DNA of 7,082 nucleotides from Methylotetracoccus sp. (GCA_025458755.1 JALORT010000107.1:1-7082), one strand, 5' to 3'. Positions 1 through 6,435 are shown, counted from the first letter of the stretch. Notes: generated from the letters alone by a model not told the origin. Numbers and translations are program-made.

Positions 1-377
1 AAGGCGCCACCGGTGCCCAAGATCTCAACCGCGGTCTCGGATTCCTTCGACCGGCGGCGGTTGACCAGGTGCAACGAATCGATGTGATCCTCGGGCAGGT
101 TCAGGCTGAAGTCGTCCCCGCGAAGACGGAGCTGTCCGTCCTGCCAGGAGCACTCTCTGATCACGCCGCGACAGCAGTGGTTCTGCTCGGCGAGGCCGAG
201 ACAAATGGTACAGGGCAGCTCGAGGTCTGCCATTAAAGACAGCCGCTGCACGAAGGCTTGGATCGAAATTCGGCTCGACCAAGCAAGTTTTTCCGGCTCG
301 GGAGTGTCATGACCTGTGTGGGCGGTGGGTGGCATTACATACGTTGCTGCTGGTGTGCTGAACGCGAAATCTTCCAT
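1..377 (-). CDS. Partial protein with weak ChuX/HutX/HmuS-like (heme utilisation) resemblance
   Basis: The frame is open from the start codon to the left edge, so only the first 125 residues are visible and the C-terminus is missing. I chose the ATG at 375-377 because a GAGG Shine-Dalgarno element (minus strand, 386-389) sits 8 bases upstream; the frame stays open further upstream, but that part is Cys/Pro/Arg-rich and has no good SD. Residues 1-32 are Pro/Thr/His-rich and look disordered. From about residue 33 the protein looks folded, with a cysteine cluster (C56, C59, C68, C69, C75). Residues 87-125 (GDDFSLNLPEDHIDSLHLVN, then a VEILGTGG stretch) recall the pattern of heme-degradation proteins, in which a DxxxLxL-IDxxxLV segment precedes a strand ending in F/L-D-x-x-G. 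That resemblance is from memory and weak. No signal peptide is seen, so a cytoplasmic location is likely. That the protein is real is fairly sure; its function is not. Confidence 0.6.
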   Translation of the reverse strand, partial: MEDFAFSTPAATYVMPPTAHTGHDTPEPEKLAWSSRISIQAFVQRLSLMADLELPCTICLGLAEQNHCCRGVIRECSWQDGQLRLRGDDFSLNLPEDHIDSLHLVNRRRSKESETAVEILGTGGA

Positions 378-385
378 AGGGACTG

Positions 386-389
386 CCTC
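386..389 (-). promoter_or_regulatory. Shine-Dalgarno site that sets the start of the left-edge gene
   Basis: GAGG on the minus strand lies 8 bases before the ATG at 377. The other in-frame candidates (ATG at 434, 335 and 233) have no comparable element, so this site decides the start. Confidence 0.5.
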
Positions 390-625
390 GGCTTGGCCAG
401 GGACGTTTGTTTCCTCATGCTCCGCCCAGCCCATCGCGGTGGCCGGGTCACACGGGGACCAAAGGTAGCGCGGCGGGCAGACCCGTCCGCACCCGGGATA
501 CTCTTTTCTTAAATTGACAGCAATTCCTGGGCCATTTGTCTCGTTCTCGAATTGCATCGGACTCGCTCCGCGCGCGGGTCTGGCCGCGGTCGTCGGCATC
601 GCCGGGGTTCGAACAGCGCGCGCTT

Positions 626-640
626 CGCGTGTGACACGCG
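626..640. repeat. Perfect 7-bp inverted repeat around a single central base, candidate operator
   Basis: CGCGTGT, a central G, then ACACGCG form a dyad of two exact 7-base arms. The one-base centre is too short for an RNA hairpin loop, so a site for a dimeric DNA-binding protein is the more natural reading. It lies about 300 bases upstream of aroG and 250 bases upstream of the left-edge gene. No regulator is assigned. In sequence this GC-rich, chance palindromes are not rare. Confidence 0.3.
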
Positions 641-943
641 GCGAGACCGGATCAACATACCAGGCCTGCGTGAAGGACAAGTGACACTGGAAGGTCGGGT
701 CGTACCTAATGTGTGATTACCCGCATCGGCTTACGGCATATCCAGCGGACCATCGTGATGGCTGTCGGACCAGGGCATTCACGTGTGGCGGGAGCACCGT
801 CTGGCGGAGAATGGGCCATTCCGCAGCAGCCAAGGATTGAGTGCTTCACGGGATCGAGGGAGTCCCCAAACAGCCCTTTAACCGAGTATGATTACTAATT
901 TAGCCGCACAGTTGTTGTGCATTCGACCCTTCGTTGTAGTGTG

Positions 944-2086
944 ATGAATAATCAACCGGAGCCCACGGCGGTCTACGCCGACGACTTGAATACCGATGAT
1001 CTTCGAATTTGCGGGATTACGGAGGTGATTCCCCCGTCGCGGGTGCATCGTGAGTTCCCCATCGAACATCAAGCGGCTATTACGACACTGCAGGCCCGGG
1101 CTGCCATTCATGACGTACTGACCGGTCACGATGATCGCCTGCTGGTCGTCATCGGTCCCTGCTCGATTCACGATCCCGCCGCCGCCATCGAATACGCCGG
1201 GCGGCTCCTGTCGCTGAAGCGTGAGCTGGCGCGCGACCTTCTCATCATCATGAGGGTCTATTTCGAAAAGCCGCGGACAACGGTCGGTTGGAAAGGTTTG
1301 ATCAATGACCCCGATCTCGATGAAAGTTTCAACATCAACAAAGGGTTGCGTTTGGCGAGAAAGCTGCTGCTCGACCTCAATCAGATGGGTATGCCGGCAG
1401 CCACCGAATACCTCGATTTGATCACCCCGCAATACGTGTCCGATCTCATCGCCTGGGGAGCCATCGGGGCACGTACGACGGAAAGCCAGGTACACCGCGA
1501 ACTGGCCTCGGGCTTGTCCTGTCCGGTAGGTTTCAAGAACGCTACGGACGGCACTATCAAGGTTGCTGTAGACGCGATCGGCGCGGCGCGGCGGCCACAT
1601 CACTTTCTCTCGCTCACCAAGGCTGGACACTCCGCAATTTTTTCCACCAGCGGCAATGAGGACAGTCATATCATTCTGCGTGGCGGGGTCCAACCGAATT
1701 ACGATGCAGGCAGTGTAGCCGCGGCGGCCGATGCGCTAGAGAAAGCGGGGTTGCCGCCGAAGATCATGATCGATTTCAGCCATGCCAACAGCCTGAAGGA
1801 TTTCCAGCGGCAGGTGCTGGTCGCGGACGATGTGGCCGGCCAGATTGCGAACGGTGATGACCGGATTTTTGGCGTGATGATCGAAAGTCACCTGAATCCC
1901 GGAAAACAGAAGTTGGAAACCGGCAAAGGTCTCCGTTACGGCGTCAGTATCACGGATGCCTGCCTGGGGTGGGAGGACAGCGAGCGGGTGTTGCGCAAGC
2001 TCGCCGCGGCCGTAGCCCGGAGGAGGGAAGAGCATGGACGCTCGGCTCTCCGACACCCGCAACTCCAAACAGCAGCAGGAGCCTAA
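944..2086 (+). CDS. aroG: 3-deoxy-7-phosphoheptulonate (DAHP) synthase, class I, AroG type
   Basis: Cytoplasmic enzyme that condenses phosphoenolpyruvate with erythrose 4-phosphate, the first committed step of the shikimate pathway. The 380 residues align closely with E. coli AroG over nearly their whole length. The four metal ligands are present: C73 in GPCSIHD, H280 in DFSHANS, E314 in VMIESHL and D338 in [14 protein letters not shown]-site motifs PRTTVGWKG (110-118), GARTTES (175-181), GFKNATDG (196-203) and LRGG (245-248) are intact. Residues linked to phenylalanine feedback in E. coli AroG (D146, P150, Q151, S180, F209, S211) are all conserved at +12, and the FLSLTK segment is unlike AroF. 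Phe control is therefore inferred. The ATG at 944 was preferred over GTG at 917 on codon and length grounds; neither has a clear SD. The C-terminus runs about 20 residues past E. coli AroG. It heads an operon with thiSG. Confidence 0.96.
   Translation: MNNQPEPTAVYADDLNTDDLRICGITEVIPPSRVHREFPIEHQAAITTLQARAAIHDVLTGHDDRLLVVIGPCSIHDPAAAIEYAGRLLSLKRELARDLLIIMRVYFEKPRTTVGWKGLINDPDLDESFNINKGLRLARKLLLDLNQMGMPAATEYLDLITPQYVSDLIAWGAIGARTTESQVHRELASGLSCPVGFKNATDGTIKVAVDAIGAARRPHHFLSLTKAGHSAIFSTSGNEDSHIILRGGVQPNYDAGSVAAAADALEKAGLPPKIMIDFSHANSLKDFQRQVLVADDVAGQIANGDDRIFGVMIESHLNPGKQKLETGKGLRYGVSITDACLGWEDSERVLRKLAAAVARRREEHGRSALRHPQLQTAAGA
2077..2081 (+). promoter_or_regulatory. Shine-Dalgarno site of the thiSG gene
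   Basis: AGGAG lies 9 bases before the ATG at 2091 and inside the last codons of aroG, whose stop ends at 2086. The site selects 2091 over an upstream in-frame ATG at 2034 and implies coupled translation of the two genes. Confidence 0.75.
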
Positions 2087-2090
2087 TCCA

Positions 2091-3068
2091 ATGCAGATCT
2101 ACGTCAACGGGGAGGAGCGGGCCTTTGCGCAGGGCGGAAGCCTGGCTGCTTTGATCGCGGAACTCGGGTTATCCGGCAAACGCATCGCGGTCGAAGTCAA
2201 TCGCGAAATCATCCCGTACGGAACGTACGAAAGCGTCGTGCTGGCCGAGGGTGACCGCATCGAGATTGTTCATGCGATCGGCGGCGGACAGCAGGACGGA
2301 TTTGAGCTGGCAGGGAAAGCCTACCGCTCACGACTTCTTGTGGGAACCGGCAAATACAAGGACTTGGACGAAACCCGCGACGCGATCGAAGCCTCGGGCG
2401 CTGAGATCGTCACTGTGGCGCTGCGCCGCACCAACATTGGTCAGGATCCCAGCCAGCCCAACCTCCTCGAGGTGCTGTCGCCGCGGCGGTATACGATCCT
2501 GCCCAACACCGCGGGCTGCTATACCGCGGAGGACGCCGTGCGTACCTGCCGCCTGGCCAGGGAATTGCTCGGCGGTCACCGGTTGGTCAAGCTGGAGGTG
2601 CTGGGCGATCCAAAAAGTCTATTCCCTGATGTCGTAGCAACGTTGGATGCGGCGCGGACCCTGGTGAACGAAGGATTTGAGGTCATGGTCTACACCACCG
2701 ACGATCCGATCATCGCCAAACGGTTGGAAGAGATCGGCTGTATTGCCGTGATGCCGCTGGCCGCTCCGATCGGCTCGGGTTTAGGGATCCGAAATCCCTA
2801 CAACATCCTGATAATTCTGGAAAACGCGAAGGTTCCTATTCTCGTCGATGCGGGCGTCGGAACGGCGTCGGATGCCGCTATCGCGATGGAACTCGGTTGC
2901 GATGGCGTATTGATGAACACCGCCATCGCCGAGGCCAAGAATCCCGTGCTGATGGCTTCGGCGATGAAGAAAGCAATCGAGGCAGGGCGTGAAGCGTTTC
3001 TCGCCGGTCGCATGCCGCGGCGGCGCTATGCCTCGGCGTCGTCGCCCATCGATGGATTGTCGTTGTAG
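2091..3068 (+). CDS. thiSG: ThiS-ThiG fusion: sulfur carrier protein / thiazole synthase
   Basis: A 325-residue protein joining two thiamine-synthesis functions normally made separately. Residues 1-66 are ThiS: a ubiquitin-like fold starting MQIYVNGEE, with VNREIIP (37-42), [13 protein letters not shown] (54-66) and the Gly-Gly that carries sulfur as a thiocarboxylate. After a linker of about ten residues ([10 protein letters not shown]), residues 77-325 are ThiG, which builds the thiazole phosphate from deoxyxylulose 5-phosphate, ThiS-bound sulfur and dehydroglycine. ThiG landmarks are GTGKY (85-89), [15 protein letters not shown] (136-150), K167 in LVKLEV (the Schiff-base lysine), [10 protein letters not shown] (221-230), VDAGVG (252-257) and NTAIA (276-280). 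The frame is continuous, with no ATG, GTG or TTG codon near the junction to start a separate ThiG. Such fusions are known in databases but uncommon. Partners ThiF and ThiH or ThiO are not in this window. No THI-box riboswitch is seen upstream. Confidence 0.95.
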   Translation: MQIYVNGEERAFAQGGSLAALIAELGLSGKRIAVEVNREIIPYGTYESVVLAEGDRIEIVHAIGGGQQDGFELAGKAYRSRLLVGTGKYKDLDETRDAIEASGAEIVTVALRRTNIGQDPSQPNLLEVLSPRRYTILPNTAGCYTAEDAVRTCRLARELLGGHRLVKLEVLGDPKSLFPDVVATLDAARTLVNEGFEVMVYTTDDPIIAKRLEEIGCIAVMPLAAPIGSGLGIRNPYNILIILENAKVPILVDAGVGTASDAAIAMELGCDGVLMNTAIAEAKNPVLMASAMKKAIEAGREAFLAGRMPRRRYASASSPIDGLSL

Positions 3069-3113
3069 AAGCGGTCGCGCTGTCAACGTCCGCCAAGCGG
3101 TTTCGGGAAATGA

Positions 3114-3143
3114 CGCGCCGCTTCCAGGTTCGGGAGCGGCGCG
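3114..3143. terminator. 12-bp stem-loop between convergent genes, probable bidirectional terminator
   Basis: A left arm at 3114-3125 pairs with a right arm at 3132-3143 around a 6-base loop (AGGTTC); all 12 positions pair, one as a G-T wobble. It lies 45 bases after the thiSG stop and 50 bases beyond the stop of the convergent lipoprotein gene, where a shared terminator is expected. Neither strand has a proper T-tract after the stem (the minus strand has only TCATTTCCC), so termination may be partial or Rho-assisted. Confidence 0.5.
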
Positions 3144-3193
3144 CCGCAGCTAAAACGCCTCTGTGGCGTATTCAATCCAGGCTGAGCTGCCGC

Positions 3194-3856
3194 TCAGTGA
3201 GTGCCGCCCGACGTGTCATGGCTTTGCTCGCCTCCCGAGGCGCCACTGCCGCCGCTGCCTTCGGGCGCACCGTGCACGCCATGACCGCCGCGGCTTACGC
3301 CGCCGCCGCTCTGACCGGCTCCGGCTCCGCCGCCGCCGGCACTGGCGCTGACACCTTCCCGCTGCCGGAGACCGATGGCGGCGCCGGATGCTTTGGCGAT
3401 GTTCTCTGCCGTCAGCCCGCCGAGGGACATCGCGGACTCAACCACGATCGTGGACACGTCGGTGACATCCATTCGGTCGGCGAGCGGGCTGGTCACCACT
3501 GCCTTCACTGGAGCCGAGTTGACTGCCGATTCTCCGGTCGGATGTGCCGTGAGGACGATGGGGTAGCTGGTTCCGGCGGGTACGGTGATTGAAAAATGGT
3601 TGTCGTTGCTCAATTGGGTCGAACTGATCACTTTCCCGGTTTTGTCTGTGACTTCAAGCCGACTGTTGAAAATCGGCCCATGTTGGTCGTTGATGTTGCC
3701 GGCGATCCGGGCTTCCATGGAGGCCGGTGCCGAACTCCCGGTCCTAGCGCCGTCGTCGCAACCGGTGATGGCCCCGGTAATGAGCAGAGCGCTGAGATAG
3801 AGGACGGCGTGCAACGGCCTGAGGTGTTTGCATAAGGAATTTGGGCAGATCTTCAT
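3194..3856 (-). CDS. Predicted lipoprotein with beta-sandwich-like domain and Gly/His-rich tail
   Basis: A 220-residue protein of unknown function. Residues 1-33 form a lipoprotein signal: basic start, hydrophobic core (about 18-30) and lipobox ITGC with lipidated C33. The next residues are two aspartates (D34, D35); an Asp at +2 is the inner-membrane retention signal in E. coli, so a periplasm-facing inner-membrane anchor is possible. Residues 48-120 alternate hydrophobic and polar residues and end a strand with FSITVPAGTSYPIVL, like carboxypeptidase-regulatory or Ig-like sandwiches. Residues 126-165 are probably helical (DVTDVSTIVVESAMSLGGLT). From about 172 the chain is low-complexity Gly/Ser/Ala with five histidines, possibly metal-binding or disordered. 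The frame is unlikely to be chance, since signal, lipobox and domain order agree. No clear SD precedes the ATG. It converges on thiSG and diverges from the Nudix gene. Confidence 0.82.
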   Translation of the reverse strand: MKICPNSLCKHLRPLHAVLYLSALLITGAITGCDDGARTGSSAPASMEARIAGNINDQHGPIFNSRLEVTDKTGKVISSTQLSNDNHFSITVPAGTSYPIVLTAHPTGESAVNSAPVKAVVTSPLADRMDVTDVSTIVVESAMSLGGLTAENIAKASGAAIGLRQREGVSASAGGGGAGAGQSGGGVSRGGHGVHGAPEGSGGSGASGGEQSHDTSGGTH

Positions 3857-4016
3857 GGCGGAAGGATGGTTGTTGTTGGCGTTGATCGACGTTCAACCGG
3901 TCCGAGAACCCGAGCGGTGCCATTCCAGTTGAACTGACCCCCGGTTTATAGCATATTCGCTGCTGGAACTGTACATAAGGCACCGCGCTTCAGCCACTCG
4001 GCCCGGTTTTCGTACT
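3857..4016. promoter_or_regulatory. Divergent promoter region for the lipoprotein and Nudix genes
   Basis: These 160 bases separate two divergent genes and must carry both promoters if each is transcribed alone. On the plus strand, TTGAAC (3929-3934) and CATATT (3952-3957) are 17 bases apart and each match the sigma-70 hexamers at 4 of 6 positions. The AT-richer patch at 3945-3957 is the best candidate melting region for either direction. None of these assignments is strong. Confidence 0.3.
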
Positions 4017-4496
4017 ATGGCTCATCGTTCGACTAAACCGGCGATCGGCATCGGCGGCATCCTCTTCGATGAAGACGATCGCGTGTTGTTAGTTCGACGC
4101 GCTACCGCCCCTGCTCTCGGCCAGTGGTCGCTTCCCGGGGGAAGGCAGGAGGCGGGGGAAACGATGTGTGAGGCCTGCCGGCGTGAGATTTGCGAAGAAA
4201 CCGGTCTCGAAGTCTCGGTCGGACCAATCGTTGCGGTCGTGGAGCGAAGGCTGGAAGGCTTTCATTACGTCATTGTGGATTTCATGACGACGCTCAAGAC
4301 GCCGCCTCCGGCCGTTCCGCGAGCGGCAGACGATGTCAGCGATGCCCGCTGGGTCCCGTTGGGCGAACTCGGCCGGTATGTTCTCGTCGAGGGCCTGGCA
4401 CCGATCCTGTCCGTTGCCTGGGCGCTGCGGTCCGAAAAGCGCTCCGGAGGACTGGCCGATGCCTCGGGGATCGGTTTAGATTTCATTGCGTGCTGA
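4017..4496 (+). CDS. Nudix hydrolase (ADP-ribose pyrophosphatase-like)
   Basis: A 159-residue cytoplasmic Nudix-family enzyme, expected to split a nucleoside diphosphate linked to another group, with divalent metal. The Nudix box GX5EX7REUXEEXGU is complete at residues 42-64 (G42, E48, R56, E57, E60, E61, G63), preceded by the usual strand WSLPGG. N-terminal IGIGGILFDEDDRVLLVRR and the later VDFMTTL and ARWVPLGEL segments fit the common bacterial ADP-ribose pyrophosphatase/MutT-like group. Length is normal. The exact substrate (ADP-ribose, oxidised dNTP, NADH or another) cannot be read from the motif. The ATG at 4017 gives the expected N-terminus but has no clear SD. The last 20 residues (from about 140) are not recognisably part of the domain. 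It stands alone, divergent from the lipoprotein gene and followed by a long stretch without a gene. Confidence 0.92.
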   Translation: MAHRSTKPAIGIGGILFDEDDRVLLVRRATAPALGQWSLPGGRQEAGETMCEACRREICEETGLEVSVGPIVAVVERRLEGFHYVIVDFMTTLKTPPPAVPRAADDVSDARWVPLGELGRYVLVEGLAPILSVAWALRSEKRSGGLADASGIGLDFIAC

Positions 4497-5105
4497 GGCC
4501 CGGGAGGGGGCTTGGTGTGCGACGCTCCCCGCTCAGCCTGCGCTCCCTTTCGTCGTTGCGGGGCGGCGCGGCCGTTCGACGAGGCATCCACTCTGTCTGT
4601 GACGCGCAGGGTTCCGATCAGGCCGGTAACTCCCTGCTGACGGCATCCCGATGTCGCAGTCAGATCAAACCTTGCGGTGTGGACGCCCGCGCCTTCCGGG
4701 CCGGCACTGACCCGTGTCCGCCCGTCTCCCATCGTTCAGAGCGTCGGCAGCGAATCCGCCGCACGTGGTGAGTGTCTCGTTGCCCGCTGTGTTTTAAGCA
4801 AAACGGGTGCGCGCCGGGCGCGACCTCGTCTCGGGTGTTCGCCGAATGGCCCGACCCCCTTGCTGACAGCGTGCAGCCGCTCGCCTGCGGGGCGGTATCA
4901 AGCACGCTTCGACCGGCGTAGAGCCGACCTGTGGATGCTGTCATGCCGCCGAGGACTTTCGGTGGCCCGGCTGCGCACATGACAACTCGCAGCCGGGTCC
5001 GGAGCAGGGCGTGTCCCGAGACTGCAGGACTGGGCAGCGTCTCGCTATTTCGAGGACGTACAGAGGCCGTGCCGGCCCGCCGGCCAGCAGAGTGCGCTGC
5101 CGACC
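4497..5105. other. 609-base stretch without a convincing gene
   Basis: Frames open in this region (for example 4677-4982 plus and 4660-4980 minus) translate to Arg/Ser/Gly/Pro-rich sequence with no recognisable domain and no good start. Small dyads are present: CGCGCC-G-GGCGCG at 4810-4822, GTTTT-AAGC-AAAAC at 4791-4804, and GCCGG-CCCG-CCGGC at 5071-5084. The last lies just past the 3' end of the hibernation-factor gene but has no T-tract. I recognise no decayed gene, RNA family or mobile element. Confidence 0.6.
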
Positions 5106-5465
5106 CTAAAGGGCCGGAGAGGCGCGATTCCTTTTGGTTTCTCCGCGGTTGATCCGCACGTACTCTTCAAGTTGACGTTTGGTCGCATCGAAGGCGTCCC
5201 GCAATGCGACATACAGGTCTTCGTGAGCCTGTTTGTCGTGGTGATCTCGGCTCACGATGATGTGTTTATTCGGCACCGCAAGATCGACCCGAACATGGAA
5301 GAGATTACCTTGATGCTGATGCCGATGTTCGGCTTCCACCGCGACTTTGCAACTGATGATGTGGTCGCAGAATTGTTCCAGCTTCGATACTTTTTCGCGG
5401 ATCTTCGTCTCGACGGCATCGGAGTGCGGAAAGCCCCGGAACGTAATCTCTAGAGGTACTTGCAT
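5106..5465 (-). CDS. HPF/RaiA-family ribosome hibernation factor
   Basis: A 119-residue member of the HPF/RaiA (sigma-54 modulation, S30AE) family. Such proteins bind the small ribosomal subunit in the mRNA/tRNA channel and idle ribosomes in stationary phase or stress. The fold's landmarks are visible: an N-terminal strand MQVPLEITFRGFPHS, helix 1 (about 16-33, VETKIREKVSKLEQF), strands SCKVAVEA (38-45), FHVRVDLAVP (56-65) and KHIIVSR (67-73), then helix 2 (about 80-104, EDLYVALRDAFDATKRQLEEY). A His/Gln-rich loop (EHRHQHQGN, 46-54) and DHHDKQAHED (74-83) are distinctive for this short variant. There is no long-form C-terminal dimerisation domain. I start it at the ATG ending at 5465 because homology begins there; the frame runs open to 5633 but that extension is Ala/Pro/Arg-rich with no family match. 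The SD is weak (GGGA). It is a lone gene, not beside rpoN, where this family often sits. Confidence 0.93.
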   Translation of the reverse strand: MQVPLEITFRGFPHSDAVETKIREKVSKLEQFCDHIISCKVAVEAEHRHQHQGNLFHVRVDLAVPNKHIIVSRDHHDKQAHEDLYVALRDAFDATKRQLEEYVRINRGETKRNRASPAL

Positions 5466-5980
5466 AGCTTGTCCCACTTGCTTTTCTTCTGGTCTGTTGG
5501 TTGCAAAACACCCCCCGAAGCGCGATCGGCGAGAACCACCCCGGGACAATAGGCTCGATGTTTGGGCCGCCTCCGCCGCGGCATTTGGAGGATTTGCGGT
5601 CGGCGCGGCGGCGCTTCGGTCGGGCCAAGGCATGAAAAGCCCAACGGATTATTATTACATTATTGCACAAAGACGCGCCCCGCTGCATATCCGCCCGCAA
5701 GCGGCGATGCGATCGCGTTTCAGGCTGCCGGCTGATGCCCCGAACTCAATCGGTGTCCCGGCCGCCCCTGGCCGGCGGACGCGTCAGACCGCCATGCCCT
5801 CGGCATTTCCTTTCTGCATGCGGTTCCGTTGGAAACGGTCTGAACGACAACGGCGAGAGGCACCAGCCATAGGCAGGATTCACGCTGCGATCCCCGCTGA
5901 ACCGAGCTAGAGTTCCCCTCGGTTATGATGTTTAATTGCGTGCTTTCGATCACGCAGAACCGCCTAAGGAGCTCATCGCT
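5466..5980. other. 515-base divergent spacer without a convincing gene
   Basis: It separates the hibernation-factor gene (minus) from the small membrane-protein gene (plus). A sharply AT-rich island at 5648-5665 (repeats of ATT/TAATAAT) stands out from the GC-rich surroundings and is the likeliest promoter area, though no well-spaced sigma-70 hexamer pair fits. A TATGAT hexamer at 5924-5929 could be the -10 of the gene at 5981, but no -35 matches. A small hairpin CCGTT-GGA-AACGG lies at 5826-5838. Open frames here show no recognisable protein. Confidence 0.5.
5965..5971 (+). promoter_or_regulatory. Strong Shine-Dalgarno site of the small membrane-protein gene
   Basis: TAAGGAG ends 9 bases before the ATG at 5981. 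It is the best SD match in the window and selects this start over an upstream in-frame GTG at 5936. Its quality supports the small gene being translated. Confidence 0.75.
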
Positions 5981-6223
5981 ATGCTGCTCGCCTTAAAAGT
6001 CCTGGTCGCCGTTTCGGTGTTGGTTTTCATTGTCGGTATGATCAAACCAAAGTGGGTGCTGTTTTTCATGAAGCAGCCGGATCGGCTGACGGTCACTGCG
6101 CTAGCGATGATTCTGTTCATGTCCGCCTGGACCGGTATCGCCAAAATGACTCTGAAACCCAAGGAACGCGCGGTCGATCGTCCTTCAACGGAAGATTCCA
6201 ATCGTTTCCCGCTCACTCGTTGA
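5981..6223 (+). CDS. Small inner-membrane protein with two predicted helices
   Basis: An 80-residue protein I do not recognise by name. It has two hydrophobic segments, about residues 3-20 (LALKVLVAVSVLVFIVGM) and 36-55 (LTVTALAMILFMSAWTGI), joined by a basic/aromatic turn IKPKWVLFFMKQPDR. The C-terminal 25 residues are charged and polar (KPKERAVDRPSTEDSN). By the positive-inside rule the basic loop should be cytoplasmic, placing both ends in the periplasm; the basic residues right after helix 2 make this uncertain. The excellent SD, clean hydrophobic pattern and compact turn argue for a real gene. It is a single unit between two long spacers, upstream of tRNA-Ser on the same strand. No function is assigned. 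Confidence 0.78.
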   Translation: MLLALKVLVAVSVLVFIVGMIKPKWVLFFMKQPDRLTVTALAMILFMSAWTGIAKMTLKPKERAVDRPSTEDSNRFPLTR

Positions 6224-6397
6224 CCTGCAAGACCTCCCCTTGTAAGCGCTTTTTGCGAGTCCAGCTTTCTCGCCTGTCGAGCTGCGCGTGCCGGTCGAGG
6301 AAAAGGCTTCTTTCCTGCGCACTGAATTCCTGTGCTCTGGACTTACCCGGGCTGGCGGGGCCGGGGCCGCAGGCGTGATCAACGACGGTCTCAAGCG

Positions 6398-6426
6398 CTG
6401 ACAATCAAAGTCTAAACCGTTAGAAT
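6398..6426 (+). promoter_or_regulatory. Sigma-70 promoter of tRNA-Ser with GC-rich discriminator
   Basis: CTGACA (6398-6403) and TAGAAT (6421-6426) each match the consensus at 5 of 6 positions and are exactly 17 bases apart. The following GCGCGCC (6427-6433) is a GC-rich discriminator of the type found on stringently controlled stable-RNA promoters. A start near 6433 would leave only about 3 bases before the mature tRNA. Confidence 0.85.
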
Positions 6427-6435
6427 GCGCGCCAA

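Larger units (their letters stand above)
378..943. other. 566-base divergent spacer without a convincing gene
   Basis: This stretch separates the left-edge minus-strand gene from aroG and should hold the promoters of both. Short open frames occur (for example 713-898 plus), but their translations look like random GC-rich sequence and none has a good ribosome site. Visible structure is limited to an AT-richer patch at about 500-558, a perfect TTGACA at 514-519 with no matching -10 box, the inverted repeat at 626-640, and a TATGAT hexamer at 887-892 without a clear -35. I see no TPP (THI-box) riboswitch and no TyrR-like box here, although the downstream operon includes a thiamine gene and a DAHP synthase. 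Confidence 0.6.

Noticed and set aside
514..542. Perfect TTGACA hexamer on the plus strand
   Set aside because: At 16-18 bases spacing there is no acceptable -10 hexamer, and it lies over 400 bases from aroG.
600..625. GGGGTTCGAAC, resembling a tRNA T-loop
   Set aside because: The flanking bases do not pair into a T-stem and no acceptor or anticodon arm is present.
713..898. 61-codon plus-strand open frame upstream of aroG
   Set aside because: No convincing ribosome site, no hydrophobic or domain pattern, and no recognisable similarity.
378..943. Possible TPP riboswitch or aromatic-pathway regulator box before aroG-thiSG
   Set aside because: I found no THI-box core elements and no TGTAAA-N6-TTTACA type box by eye.
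878..1693. 271-codon open frame on the minus strand opposite aroG
   Set aside because: It is antisense to conserved AroG sequence, matches no recognisable protein and has the biased composition expected of shadow frames in GC-rich genes.
3110..3592. 160-codon plus-strand open frame after thiSG
   Set aside because: It is the complement of the Gly/Ser-rich lipoprotein tail and reads as Ala/Arg/Gly repeats without a domain.
4190..4771. 193-codon plus-strand frame overlapping the Nudix gene
   Set aside because: It is a shifted reading of the Nudix domain, very Arg-rich, with no motif of its own.
5466..5633. 56-residue N-terminal extension of the hibernation factor
   Set aside because: It is Ala/Pro/Arg-rich, and family similarity begins exactly at the Met ending at 5465.
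5600..5640. Sigma-54-like GG-N10-GC spacing upstream of the hibernation factor
   Set aside because: Beyond the spacing the site lacks the TGGCAC and TTGC bases of the consensus.
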